Shown: positions 1 through 11,397, counted from the first letter of the stretch. The stretch: DNA of 64,000 bases from Halichoerus grypus (GCF_964656455.1 NC_135714.1:62211850-62275849), one strand, 5' to 3'. Program-made: numbers and translations. The notes: generated by a model from the sequence alone, not told the origin.

Positions 1-163
1 GGACTATTCCAAGCCTTTAAACCTAATGGGTTTGCCCAGTTGGATTTTGAAATTCTTTGGGACCAGTGACTCTTCTTTTCTGTACTTTTTCTCCCCTTTG
101 GAATGGGATATCTATAACTGTTACCCTAACCCTGTCCCGCCATCATATTTTGTGAGCATATGT

Positions 164-522
164 CTTAGTCTGTTCAGGCTGCTATAATAAAATTCCATAG
201 ACTAGGTGACTTATAAACAACAAAGATTTATTTCCCACAGTCCTAGAGGCTGAGAAGTCAAAGATCAAGGTGCTGGCAGATTTGGTTTCTGGTGAGAGCC
301 CATCTTCTGGTTCATAGACAGCACCTTCTCACTGTGCTCTCACATAGTGAAAAGGGGTAAAAGAGCTCTCTTGGGCCTCTTTTATAGGGTCACTAATCTT
401 ATCCATGAGGGATCCAACTCATGATCTAATGACCTCTGCAAAGCCCCTAATACCATCACGTTGGGGGTTGGGATTTAACATATGAGTCTTGGGGGGCACA
501 CCCTGTATTCGGACCATAGCAG
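164..522 (+). mobile_element. Old interspersed mammalian repeat, family not assigned
   Basis: It opens TTAGTCTGTTCAGGCTGCTA and ends GGACCATAGCA, with internal stretches (GGTGACTTATAAACAACAAA, CACAGTCCTAGAGGCTG) that I recognise as a common dispersed mammalian repeat. I cannot name the family reliably. Confidence 0.6.
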
Positions 523-1586
523 CATATAACTAGTTTTTTAGTTTACAGGTCCACAAATAGAGGGAAATTTTGCCCCACGATCCATCATAACCAGGATCTC
601 ATTTCTTTTGACTTAGATGAAATTTGGGACTTTGGAGCTGATGGTATGTAGATAAGACTTTAGACCTATAATGGGTAGAGACTTTTGGAGATATTGGGAT
701 GTGATAGAGCAACATCTCCCCCGACTGAAGTAATTAATCTTCCTTTTCCTAAGAACCTGAAATGGCCTTCTTGGAGTTAGTTTGCAGGGGAATGCTGATC
801 TTTTTTAGGGCTTATCCCTACTACTTCTCATCCCTGCCAGACATATGTAACCAGACTCAACCCATCACACTCCAGAGGGTGAGATACATTGACCTATGAA
901 GAGACACCATATACACCAAAATAATTGCAATATAAACCAGATAAATATTTACAGAAATGGATCCTAAGAATGCTAGATCAAGATGTGCAGAAATCTCCAA
1001 ATTCTGATTATTTTCCTTTCCCTATGCACAGTCTTCCTACTAAATGATGCTAAGTTTCTTTGGAAGTCTAGAAGGAAGATATACCATATACATTTTTGGT
1101 AGGCCAGTGGGTGCTTCTTCAAAAGAACACCAGTCTCTCCTTATTCAAGGGCTTTGGGCCTGGGAATTGGTTGAGGGTTCACATTATTTGCTATATGTAG
1201 TGATTTAAGTCAGATGTTTTTCATTTAATTTAGAGCTCTTACACATAGACAAATCAAGAAAGATTTTAGTACACTGCCTATCTATTTCGATCCTACGGGC
1301 ACTGTGATCAATTAGCTAGCACAAAAGATCTAAGCAGGTCTAAGCATTCTGATGACTAATTTGGCCCTGCATTTATTACAGTAACCATAGCTGTCTTATC
1401 TCTGATGATTAAGTGCTGTCACTTGCTCCCTGCTCTCCTGGTATCCTATAATCCTCACTGGATTCATAGAGCCCAGTTAGATGACAATTTTTCCCATACT
1501 GACTTCTAAGGAAAAGTCACCACAAAAGTCTTCAAGGATATCAGGGCTCACTTAGCAATGAACTTGTCTTAGAAAATGCAGTTAAA
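523..1586. other. Intergenic, nothing recognised
   Basis: AT-rich DNA without ORFs, splice-bounded exons, RNA genes or repeats that I can identify. Confidence 0.5.
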
Positions 1587-1776
1587 GGGCGTCTGCGTGG
1601 CTCAGTCAGTTAAGCCTCTGCCTTTGGCTCAGGTCATGATCCCGGGGTCCTGGAATTGAGCCTCGCATCAGGCTCCCTGCTCAGCGGGGAGTCTGCTTCT
1701 CCCTGTCACTCTCCCTCCATGCTTTCCTTCTCTCTCTCTCTCTCAAATAAATAAATAAAATCTTGCAAAAAAAAGA
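1587..1776 (+). mobile_element. CanSINE
   Basis: Full-length head GGGCGTCTGCGTGGCTCAGT, a CT-rich tail, then AAATAAATAAAATCTT and an A-rich end. The flanks share a degraded direct repeat (AAAATGCAGTTA / AAAAGGCAGCTA). Confidence 0.95.
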
Positions 1777-2032
1777 AAAGGCAGCTATACTTGTCTTCTC
1801 TCTTTTTCTCTAAGTTGTAGGCTTTGGCCATTTTATTAATTTTTTTCTAAAAAGTATACATGCCTTTGATTTATACTTAGTTTTTATGTTGTATTTAATT
1901 AATTTATGTTTTTGTCTTACTAATACATTTCTTTTAATTTCTCTGGAATAAGTTATCATTTTTTCTTGATTTAAGAGTTAAAATGTTAGCCTTTCTGTTT
2001 TCAATCTTTCTTAGTTTTAATACATTTTTAAA

Positions 2033-2233
2033 AAGATTTTATTTATTTATTTATTGGAGAGAGAGAAAGAGAAAGAGAGCACAAGCGGAGGGAGGAGCAG
2101 AGGGGGAGGGAGAAGGAGAGAATCTTCAGCAGACTCTGCTCAGTGCAGAGCGAGCCTGACATGGGGCTCAGTCCCACGACTTGAGCCAAAACCAAGAATT
2201 GGAAGCTCAATCAACTGAGCCACCCAGGTGCCC
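2033..2233 (-). mobile_element. CanSINE with perfect 20-bp target-site duplication
   Basis: Inverse-oriented copy ending GCCACCCAGGTGCCC. The direct repeat AGTTTTAATACATTTTTAAA occupies 2013-2032 and 2234-2253 without a mismatch, although the SINE body is fairly diverged. Confidence 0.96.
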
Positions 2234-2724
2234 AGTTTTAATACATTTTTAAAGCTATAACTATTCCTATCTCTTGCTTCAGATACCATATTGAATTGTA
2301 TCACATAGGCTTTTATAAGCAATTTTGTTATTTTTTCATAGTTTGTGACTTTGGTCTTGATATCCTCTTAAATAGTTATTTAAAGGATTGCTTTGAAATT
2401 TTTAAGTGTACATATTTATAAAATAACAAAACTATTTTTTTTCTTGTTAATTCTTTTTATTATAATTGTTAGAGAATATGTTGTATATGGCTTTTTTCTT
2501 TCTCAAATTTCTTGAGATTTTGTTTATGGCTTAATACATGGACAGTGTTTGTAACTGTTTCCTGTGTGTTTGAAAAGCAAATGCATCCTCTACTTTTTCG
2601 GGCAAAGAAGACCTAATTCTGTCTTGCTCTTCCTACATCCACTATCTTCCTCCTTCCCTCTTTCACTGTCAACAACAACTTCAAAATTCTGCTCTGGGTC
2701 TTTATCTTAACATTCCAAAATTAA

Positions 2725-2955
2725 GGGGTGCCTGGGTGGCTCAGGTGGTTAAGCATCTGCCTTTGGTTAGGGTCATGATCCCAGCTTTCTGGGATCAAGC
2801 CCCATGTTGAGCCCCATGTCGAGCCCCATATCGGTCTCCTTGCTCAGTGGGGAGTATACTTCTCCCTCTCCCTCTTCACTCTACCCCTACCCACCACTCA
2901 TGCTCTCTCTCTCTCCCTTTGTATCTCAAATAAATAAATAAAAGCTTTTAAAAAA
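2725..2955 (+). mobile_element. CanSINE with internal 12-bp triplication
   Basis: Direct repeats ATTCCAAAATTAA (2712-2724) and ATTCCAAGATTAA (2956-2968) flank it. The body holds about three tandem copies of GAGCCCCATGTC at 2797-2832 in place of the usual single unit. Confidence 0.95.
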
Positions 2956-3532
2956 ATTCCAAGATTAAAATAGATCAGTGATCTTTGCCATTTTATTTCC
3001 CTACTTCTTCTCCCCTTCTCCACCCCCTTATCCCATCTTCCAATAAACTTTTATTTCAAAACTTCTCTTTCATTAACTCTAATTTCTAGGTATTATTGGA
3101 ATTTTAATTTTAAACTATTGTTTACTTTTCCTTTAATTAGGTCTTTCTACTTTTTATAATTCTTATTCAACATTTATACTTTACAAATTGCATCATCAAG
3201 TTTTAATTTTAACAGCTTAGTTTTTGGTTTTTATAAACGAGGATTTTCTGCTCACCATTATTTCTTGTACACTCAGTCTTTTCCTAACTTGAGACATTTT
3301 TCCTGAATTAATTTTTTTCTTTGCTTCTTTGTTTCCTAAGGAAAAATTTATAGGTAGTATATTTTGTGGTCATATAAAATTTATTCTTTTACTCTTCCAT
3401 GGGGATGATATCTAGGGTGATAAAGATTCTTGGATCTTACTTCTTTTCTCTGGAAACCTGTAAATATTTTTTTCTGCTTTCCAGAGTTGCAGGTGAGAAA
3501 TCCATTGTGATTTCTTCCTTGCCTAAGTTAAA

Positions 3533-3533
<1 letters not shown>

Positions 3534-3568
<35 letters not shown>
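3534..3568 (+). repeat. (TG)n microsatellite
   Basis: Uninterrupted TG dinucleotides over about 35 bp. Confidence 0.95.
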
Positions 3569-3570
<2 letters not shown>

Positions 3571-4036
3571 ATGTCTGGAAGTGTTAGATTTTCTTTTGAT
3601 CTTTGACATTCACAGTTTTTATCAAATTTTGTCAAAATGTATGTTACTTAAAATATTAATTATGACTAGCACATTTTAATCTGAAAAGCATAATCTTTCT
3701 TCTGTTCTCTTTTTAAGCTTCTCTTAGGCTTTCTTTTTACCTCTTAGATTGCTCTTACTGTGTGTGTTTCAACTCTTCTGGATCTGTTTTCCATGTCTTT
3801 TCACTTACAACTCCAAATTTTGTATTTTGGGGCTTTGTTGTAATATAGTTTCTTTATTTGATCTTTTATATTTTTAATTTTGTCTCCAGAAATATTCACT
3901 CTTTTTTGGTGTTCCTCTAATGAATTTCAAAATTCAAGTACTATGGTTTTGAACTTTAAAAAAATATTTTTGGTTTTCTAATCCTTCATTTGCCTTCACA
4001 TCTTTTTTGTGTGTCCCTGATTTCCTTAATATTTTT

Positions 4037-4246
4037 TTAAATTTTATTCATTTATTTATTTTAGAGAGAAAGAAGATAGAGAGACAGCACAAGTGGGAGA
4101 GGCTGAGGGTAGGGAGAGAGAGAATCTCAAGAAGACTCTGCGCTGAGCATGGAGCCCAATGCAGGACTGGATCTCATGACCCTGAGATCAGATCCGAGCT
4201 GAAACTGAGAGTCAGATGCTTAACCAACTAAGCCACCCAGGCACCC
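4037..4246 (-). mobile_element. CanSINE
   Basis: Inverse copy ending AAGCCACCCAGGCACCC, bracketed by TTAATATTTTTTT on both sides (about 4027 and 4250). Confidence 0.93.
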
Positions 4247-4254
4247 ATTTAATA

Positions 4255-4998
4255 TTTTTTTTCTTAAATTGTCTTCTCTCTATATATTTATCTTCTTCAA
4301 TGGGAAATATCTGTCCTGTTTTTGTTTTGTTTTTGTCGTGGTACACTATTGAGCCTTTACACTATTGAGCTACTTAAATAACCTGAGATCTTTCTTTGCT
4401 TTCCCATAACTGTGCCTATGTAAGTTAGCCTGTTGGGATCTTCTTAGTAGGTGATGGCCAGGTAGTAGATGAGCATTAAGAAGGAATTTTTAATGGTGAA
4501 CCAGCAGTCAGTTGGGAACTTGACATAGTGTCAGCATTCTTTAGTTTGAGTGTGTGTGCAGGGGTGGAGTTGACTTTTAGTCAGCCCCGAAAAGGGGGAC
4601 AATTTATCTCAATGGTATAATTCCTCCTGAGAATGGCCTGGAGTGGTGTACTAGAGGGTTTCCTTATGTTGGGGGCATCTGTTTGGCTCAAACGGAACTA
4701 TTTCATTCTAGTGGATGCAAAATCAAACTTCACTCCAGTTTCCACTAGGGTGATAAGACTTCTTGGATGCCTGGTCTTTGATCCTTTCAGCTTTGTAAAT
4801 GATGCTCTATAGAAGTTGCCCTAACCAGGCAAAACAAACTATCTCTGTAGGACATTAAATCCTAAGTAGGTCACACTTCCTTCATTTCCCTCCCCACTCC
4901 AAAGGCCCTCTCCGTGTTAGCTGTTTATCTTACTAATCAGTTGGGAGAGAGAGGGATGTGTGCTCCGACTCCCATCTTCCCAGCATGAATCCATTGTG
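4255..4998. other. Intergenic, nothing recognised
   Basis: Mixed-composition DNA left of the inverted repeat. No gene or named repeat was recognised. Confidence 0.5.
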
Positions 4999-5152
4999 AG
5001 TTTCCTGTTGCTGAGGAAACATACATCAATTACCTCTACTAGTCAACTAGTCCTGTCATAAATAGGAACAGACAACAAAAATCAAAACACATTTGAGAAA
5101 AGAGCCACAGCTTGAGACAGAAATGTAAAGACGGACAAACAAAATAACTGAT
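4999..5152 (+). repeat. Left arm of a 154-bp inverted repeat
   Basis: The reverse complement of 5746-5899 matches this arm across all 154 bases with one mismatch (C at 5132 against the complement of A at 5766). Identity stops sharply at both ends. No known repeat family was recognised in the arm. Confidence 0.95.
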
Positions 5153-5165
5153 TTCTTTCTTCTTT

Positions 5166-5364
5166 TTTTTTTTTTTAAGATTTTATTTATTCATTTGACA
5201 GAGAGAGACACAGTGAGAGAGGGAACACAAGCAGGGGGAATGGGAGAGGGAGAAGCAGGCTTCCCACCGAGCAGGGAGCCTGATGCGGGGCTCGATCCCA
5301 GGACCCTAGGATCATGACCTGAGCCGAAGGCGGACACTTAACGACTGAGCCACCCAGGTGCCCC
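5166..5364 (-). mobile_element. CanSINE inside the inverted-repeat spacer
   Basis: T-run, then TTAAGATTTTATTTATTC through GCCACCCAGGTGCCCC. An imperfect direct repeat (TGATTTCTTTCTTCTT / TGTTTCTTTGCTTCTT) flanks it. The left copy overlaps the end of the left inverted-repeat arm. Confidence 0.93.
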
Positions 5365-5745
5365 TGTTTCTTTGCTTCTTTCCTTATGTTTTCTCTCTTT
5401 CTTCCATTGAGGACTCTTAGTAGACAGATATTGGGTCTCCTGGAGCCATATTATATTTTATTGCTCAAAATTTTGAAAATGCCCTCAGTTTTTATCTTCC
5501 AGGCTACTGATTAAAGTCTTTAGCTGTGTATATTTTATTATTTGGAACTTCTGTTAAGTTGTCCTTATTTTGGAAATTATCTTTATTTTCCAAAAACTCT
5601 TATCTGTTTTTAGCTGCTCTTTTTTTTCATAGCAGCCAGGGCTTATTTTACAGAAATGCTGTCCCTTGAAATAATTCTGAGAATATGAATTTAATCTTTT
5701 CAAATGTTTTCTTGTGTTTCTCGCATGATGCCTTTTTACTCTGGG

Positions 5746-5899
5746 ATCAGTTATTTTGTTTGTCCATCTTTACATTTCTGTCTCAAGCTGTGGCTCTTTT
5801 CTCAAATGTGTTTTGATTTTTGTTGTCTGTTCCTATTTATGACAGGACTAGTTGACTAGTAGAGGTAATTGATGTATGTTTCCTCAGCAACAGGAAACT
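5746..5899 (-). repeat. Right arm of a 154-bp inverted repeat
   Basis: Partner of 4999-5152. The arms are separated by 593 bp that include a CanSINE. There is no target-site duplication outside the arms, so they do not look like transposon ends. Confidence 0.95.
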
Positions 5900-7509
5900 T
5901 CAGTTGCTTCTTCTCTGAATGGGTATGTATGTTTGGGGGTGCCAGAAGGTGGGTCTACTAAATAACTCTATGGATATGCACATTGGTAGGATGTCTTCCA
6001 ATCACATAGGCACTGGGTGGGCAGGCTAGCTGGAGCCTAACTGCTCAAATTAGAAAGGTGTTATTCTGGATATAAGTGCTTTATGGCATGCATAATACAA
6101 ATTAATGTGTCTATTCATCAGTGTGTTATTTTATTTTTCATCGATATAGGTAGCCACTCACAGAATCCCACACTTATATGGAAAATGAAAACAACTGAGG
6201 TTATTTTGGTGGTGTATGTATAGTAGCATCATATAAACAACTCTTCAGTTCAATTCAAAGCTTGTTATAAGTCTTTTCATATACTCAGGTTATAAGAAGA
6301 TTTATAAATACAGTTGTGGATGAAAACAATTTCTTTCCTTTTCAGATGAATTTTAGAAATTCAGAGTAAAAAACGTTTCTTTGTATTTTTTTCCTATGAG
6401 TGGAAAGCACAAAAACATCATGATGTTGTAGCCATGCTAGGTCATATAGGTACATCTATGCATGAACTGTGTTCTGTCCTTGGATATCTATGAAATTAAT
6501 TGCATTTTTACAGCAATTCTTTCCCTCTACTTATTTAAGTGAGCTCTCTTTTTTGTAGCAAGTCTTTCTCTGACTACAACATTCTATGTAAATTAACACA
6601 GTACATATCTTTACATTTTATAAAAAGCTTTGGCCTTACTTCATTCATTGCAAGTTAAATTTTCTATACTGATGCCACATTTGATGCATCATTGATCCAG
6701 ATTCATGCTGATACGCTTTGGTGAAAAGGAGCATAAGGGCGGAAGCTGAAGTTGATAGGAGAGCGCTAATTCAAGGAGAAATGAAAATTTCTCCCATCTC
6801 TAAGGCACTTTCAAACTCCATATACTTATTGGTTCTAAACAAGGTATTAAGAGACACAGGGTCTCAGGTCTTCATTGTCTGCTTTCCCACCTTCTTTTTT
6901 GTCTTGTATCCACAAGGGAAATATTTCTCAACTCTATACCTTCCGAAAAATGACAGCAAGTTCAGGACTGCCTGTCTGCCAGGGGACTCCCATGAGAACC
7001 CATGGCCAGTTTTTCCCTGTCTTTTCCAAGTCCACAATCATTTAAAAATTGAATCACTCCAGAGGCACAAAAGCCAGACCTATTGCGGCTCAGTTGTTAC
7101 TAGATCCGTGTAGGATAAGAGAGAAAAACAGCAAAATTAAATGCTAATGGGTTAGCATGAGCAAACATACTGGATTCGCACTGATAGTAAAAGTCACAGC
7201 TCCTGTTATGTCATCACTGGAAATCTTTAAAATCTTTAAATCTTCAAGAAATAAAGACACTGAAAGGTCTTCTTCCATGGATCAAGGAATGAGATCATTA
7301 CCTCGCTTCCTGCCTCTCATTTCACGATTAGAGAAATATTATTATCATCATCAACATCATCATCATAAGTTTTGATTTATCTGAATAGCCTGCTGAAATA
7401 GACCTCTGGGAGCATTTATGTATCCAATTACTACAGGATGATTATTCATAGCCTTAAAACTGCCTCGCACATAAAAATGCCTGACCTAGCTGAAAGTTCT
7501 TAATAATAA
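5900..7509. other. Intergenic, no gene supported
   Basis: A 131-codon open frame at 6718-7113 starts with GTG and shows no recognisable domain. A short (ATC)n-like tract lies at 7339-7368. No repeat family was assigned. Confidence 0.45.
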
Positions 7510-7715
7510 TACTTTACACTTGTATGGTGCTCTTAATGTTTCAAAAGATTTTCATATCCATTTTCTTAATTTGAGACTGAAAATAACTCAGGTTGGTAAA
7601 TAAATCCCAAGTATTATTATCTCCTTCTTACAGATGAGGACTTAGAAGATCTATTAATGACTTATTTGAAGTCAGTCAACCAGTTAGTCTTAGAACTTAG
7701 ACTGCATACGAGGTG
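7510..7715 (-). mobile_element. MIR fragment
   Basis: Contains the reverse of the MIR core: ATTATTATCTCCTTCTTACAG, then ATGAGGACTTAGAAG, then GTCAGTCAACCAGTTAGT. Confidence 0.65.
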
Positions 7716-8569
7716 TTACTTCCTGGGCTCAGTGAGATAACAGTGTCTCTTTCCTTGCTTTGTGGAGGCCAGTGTCTTTGGATTGCAGTGAAAATAATCT
7801 CGAAGTCATGAGTTTGCTTCTGAGAAGGTGGAAGATGTTGTTCTTTGTCATTTCTGCTCTGAGGTCTTTAAAAAGCCTTGGTGGTGGGGCATGAGGAGCC
7901 AGGATGCCTTAAGAGGCTTGAGTTCACTAATGTCGAGTCCTAGTTGTGTTGCCTCGGAAAGAATACCCTGAAAACAAGCTGGCTTCAGGAGAAATCTTTG
8001 CATCCTGTTGAATTTTCCCTCATAGAGAATATATTTGGTAATTACTACCTCATGGTGTCTTTATTTTCTTCAAAGGTACTAATAGGCAGCATGTTTGTAT
8101 TCCTCCCCCCCCCAAATTCATGGGCATGAGAGTGAATGTGGACCAGTGAAACACAAAGAAAACATTTGCTAGGGGTTCATGAGAAAGTAGATTCTTGCTT
8201 TTCTTACATAGCTCTGGATTAACCCTTTGCAGAGCATGTAGTTCTAAGAATTCCTGGCTGTTATTTTGTATTGAAAAGCTGGATCCAAGTGGAAGTGAAA
8301 ATGATACAGTGGAAGACAAAATTGATCAGGATAGGCTAAGTTATGCTGAAGTAACAACCCCAAGCCTTGGTTGCTTAACAAAATAAAGTGTATTTCTCAC
8401 ACTACCTGTCCAGGGAGTGTTGATGGGAGTCTTTGTTCCAAATAGCTCTTTAGGGATTTGGGCTTACCTTATGGTGCTGCCGTCATAGGTTTCAGACTTC
8501 AGTGAGACCAGGGAAGGGAATGTTGCTAAGGTTGTTCCAGCTCAAAAGTGACACACCCATTGTCTGAAA
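7716..8569. other. Intergenic; possible DNA-transposon relic at 8350-8560
   Basis: The stretch GCTTAACAAAATAAAGTGTA followed by TTTCTCACACTACCTGTCC resembles a common old mammalian repeat. The rest shows nothing identifiable. Confidence 0.35.
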
Positions 8570-8917
8570 CAGTGCTGTCCAATAGAAAGATAATGTGAAC
8601 CACGCGTGACTCACATGACTAAATTTATTATTGTTGTTGTTGCTGTTGTTACCAAATTTGGAGGTAACGCTTGTTTGCTAAGATTTCTTTGTTTGTTATG
8701 TGTTTTTATGTTGTTAATTAGGGCATAATTTACCCACGGTAAAATTTACTTTTTTTAGGGTACAGTTCTGTGAGCTTCAACAAACACAGATAGTCATGTA
8801 ATTATCATTTCAAGCAAGTTTTAAAACACTTCCATCTCTCCCCAGATTTACCCTGTGCCCTTTGTAGTCAATCCCTCCTCCTACCCTCGGCCCCTGGCAG
8901 CCACCGATCTATTTTCT

Positions 8918-9122
8918 TTCTTTCTTTTTTTCTTAAAGATTTTATTTATTTATTTGACAGAGAGAGACATAGCGAGAGAGGGAACACAAGCAGGGGGAGT
9001 GGGAGAAGGAGAAGCAGGCTTCCCATGGAGCAGGGAGCCCAATGCGGGGCTCGATCCCAGAACCCTGGGATCATGACCTGAGCCGAAGGCAGACGCTTAA
9101 CGACTGAGCCATCCAGGCGCCC
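8918..9122 (-). mobile_element. CanSINE in the old L1
   Basis: Perfect 17-bp target duplication CCACCGATCTATTTTCT at 8901-8917 and 9123-9139. Confidence 0.97.
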
Positions 9123-9463
9123 CCACCGATCTATTTTCTGACCCCATGGTTTTGCCTTTCAACAATGCAGCTTTTGGGTTTGGTTCTTTTCATTTAGCAT
9201 AATGCATTTGATATTCAACCATGCTGTGGTGTATATCAGTAGTTTGTTCTTTTTTGTTGCTGGACAGTATTCCATTGTATGGATATACCCCAGTTTGTTT
9301 ATCCATTTCCCAGCTGAGGGACATTTAGGTTGTTTCCCAAATGTTTTTGGTGACTAATAAAGCCAATATAAACCATTTTTGTTGAACATAGTTTTTCATT
9401 TCTCATGGGAAAACATTTACCAGTAGGATGACACAGTCATATGGTAACTTCATGTTTAATTTT

Positions 9464-9641
9464 TTTTAAGATTTTATTTATTTACTTGAGAGAGAAAGAG
9501 AGCACGAGTGGGGAGAGAAGGAGAGGGAGAAGCAGACTCTCCGCTGAGCAGGGAGCCTGATGTGGGGCTCCATCCCAGGACCCTGGGATCACGACCTGAG
9601 CCGAAGGCAGATGCTTAACCGACTGAGCCACCCAGGCGCCC
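9464..9641 (-). mobile_element. CanSINE in the old L1
   Basis: Perfect 13-bp target duplication CATGTTTAATTTT at 9451-9463 and 9642-9654. Confidence 0.97.
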
Positions 9642-9792
9642 CATGTTTAATTTTATAAGAAACTGTCAAACTGTTTTTCAAATTGTCTGCACAATTTTGC
9701 ATTAACACCAGCAACATATATGAGAGTTCCAGTTGCTCCACATCATTGCCAGTGCTTGATGTTTCAGTTTTTAAAGATCTGTTTTAAAATAT

Positions 9793-9812
9793 TTCTTTCT
9801 TTCTTTTCTTTT

Positions 9813-9848
<36 letters not shown>

Positions 9849-9850
9849 TT

Positions 9851-9891
<41 letters not shown>

Positions 9892-9989
9892 TTTTTCTTT
9901 CTTTCTTCTTTTTCTTTCTTTCTTTCTTTCTTTCTTCTCTCTCCTTCATTCCTTCCTTCCTTCCTTCCTTCCTTCCTTCCTTCCTTCCT
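9793..9989 (+). repeat. (CTTT)n/(CCTT)n pyrimidine tract
   Basis: About 200 bp of pure or nearly pure pyrimidine: interrupted TTTC units, then a clean CCTT block at 9950-9988. The strand asymmetry produces the apparent Phe/Ser-rich and Lys/Glu-rich ORFs here. Confidence 0.97.
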
Positions 9990-10259
9990 ATTCTCATAGA
10001 TGTATAGTGGACATAAGTAAACCTAATTTTCTAGTAGCCATATTTTGAAAAGTAAAAAGCAACAGGTAAAGTTAGTTTTAATAATATGTTTAACAGAATA
10101 TACTCACAATATTACCATTTCAACATGTAATTAATATACAAATTAATGAGCTATTTCACGTTCTTTTTCTGTGTGTACTAAGTCTCTGAAATCTGGTGTA
10201 CAGAGCTCCATAGCCTCGTGTGGCTAGTGGCTGCTCTATTGGACAGTGCAGGTCTAGAT

Positions 10260-10660
10260 GTAGTTACCGGTCTCACCTAAGTGTGAGTGGGCTGAGAAAA
10301 CACAGTATCACCGTGTACCCAGGAAATGTGGGTGAGCACTACTAATGTCTATCACAAAGGCAGAGTGGAGAGAAAGAATTGGGGTCCTTTATAACATCAT
10401 TAAAGTACGAAATTGAATGCATTCTGAAGATCTTCTAAGGAAAACCTTAGTCACTAGTTATGATAAACAGTAAGTGCCATGTATGGTCTAAGACAGTTAA
10501 GACAGTTTGAATTAGCTGATTCTGTTATTTGAAAATTCCTCCAACATAATTTTGCACTGCACAACTAAATATGCATTTAATATAGAAGAATGAGAAAATA
10601 CAGGCAAGCTTTTAAAAAGAGAAATTAAAAGTCACCTGCAATCTCAGACAATATTTTGGT
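10260..10660. other. Intergenic, nothing recognised
   Basis: Short AT-rich stretch between two DNA transposons. Confidence 0.5.
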
Positions 10661-10662
10661 GT

Positions 10663-11387
10663 ACGGTTGATCTTTGAACAACATGGGGGTTAGTGGCACT
10701 GACCTCCTGCATAGTCAAAAATCCACATATAACTTTTGATTCCCCAAAAACTCAACTAATGGCCTACCTTTGACTTTGAAGTCATACTGATAACATAAAC
10801 AGTTGATTAAGACATATTTTCTTTTTTAAAAAATTTTTATTGTTATGTTAATCACCATACATTACATAATTAGTTTTTGATGTGGTGTTCCATGATTCAT
10901 TGTTTGCGTATAACACCCAGTGCTCCATGCAGAACGTGACCTCTTTAATACCTATCACCAGGCTAACCCATTCCACCCCCCCCCCCCAGAACCCTCAGTT
11001 TGTTTTTCAGAGTCCATCGTCTCTCATGGTGCATCTCCCCCTCCAATTTCTCCCCTTCATTCTTCCCCTCCTGCTATCTTCTTCTTTTTTTTTTTCTTGA
11101 CATATATTGCATTATTTGTTTCAGAGGTACAGATCTGTGATTCAACAGTCTTGCACAATTCACAGGACTCACCATAGCACATACCCTCCCCAATTTAAGA
11201 CATATTTTCTATGTTATATGGATTATATACTGTATTCTTACCAGAGTAAGCTGGAAAAAAGAAAATGTCATTAAGAAAATCTTAAGGAAGAGAAAATACA
11301 TTTATAGTGCTGTACTGTATTTATATAAAAAATTTCCTGTATAAGTGGACCTGCATAGTCCAAACCTCTGTTGTTCAAGGGTCAACT
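10663..11387. mobile_element. Tigger-like DNA transposon split by an L1 fragment
   Basis: Inverted ends GGTTGATCTTTGAACAACA (10665) and TTGTTCAAGGGTCAACT (11371) enclose ATCCACATATAACTTTTGAT and GTGGACCTGCATAGTCCAAA, typical of the AGTTGACCCTTGAACAACA mariner/Tigger group. The exact family name is not asserted. Confidence 0.8.
10823..11194 (-). mobile_element. L1 3' fragment inserted in the Tigger-like element
   Basis: Perfect 16-bp target duplication TTAAGACATATTTTCT at 10807-10822 and 11195-11210. The body is a reversed carnivore L1 3' region (CACCATACATTACATAATTA, AACACCCAGTGCTCCATGC) and includes a C13 run at 10974-10987. Confidence 0.95.
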
Positions 11388-11397
11388 ATATATCTTT

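Larger units (their letters stand above)
1790..4036. other. AT-rich intergenic DNA between SINEs, probable ancient LINE debris
   Basis: The non-SINE parts (1790-2012, 2254-2711, 2969-4024) are strongly T-rich on the + strand, with no ORF of note. The composition suggests a very old LINE on the minus strand, but I could not assign it. Confidence 0.3.
8650..9792 (-). mobile_element. Old L1 fragment (minus strand), interrupted by two CanSINEs
   Basis: Recognisable reversed L1 3' landmarks: GGACAGTATTCCATTGTATG, TTGTTTATCCATTTCCCAGC, AACTGTCAAACTGTTTTTCA and ATGAGAGTTCCAGTTGCTCC. It is inserted in the hAT-type element. Confidence 0.85.
8570..10251. mobile_element. Nonautonomous hAT-type element, split by later insertions
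   Basis: Terminal inverted repeats are CAGTGCTGTCCAATAG at 8570-8585 and CTATTGGACAGTGCAG at 10236-10251. Flanking 8-mers share only GTCT. Own sequence is about 8570-8650 and 10015-10251; the middle is an L1 fragment carrying two SINEs and a microsatellite. Related copies lie at 31768 and 44948. Confidence 0.85.

Noticed and set aside
118..134. CCCTAACCCTG near the window start, telomere-like
   Set aside because: Fewer than two full repeat units, which is expected by chance.
9720..10007. Phe/Ser-rich (plus) and Lys/Glu-rich (minus) open frames
   Set aside because: They are translations of the (CTTT)n microsatellite.
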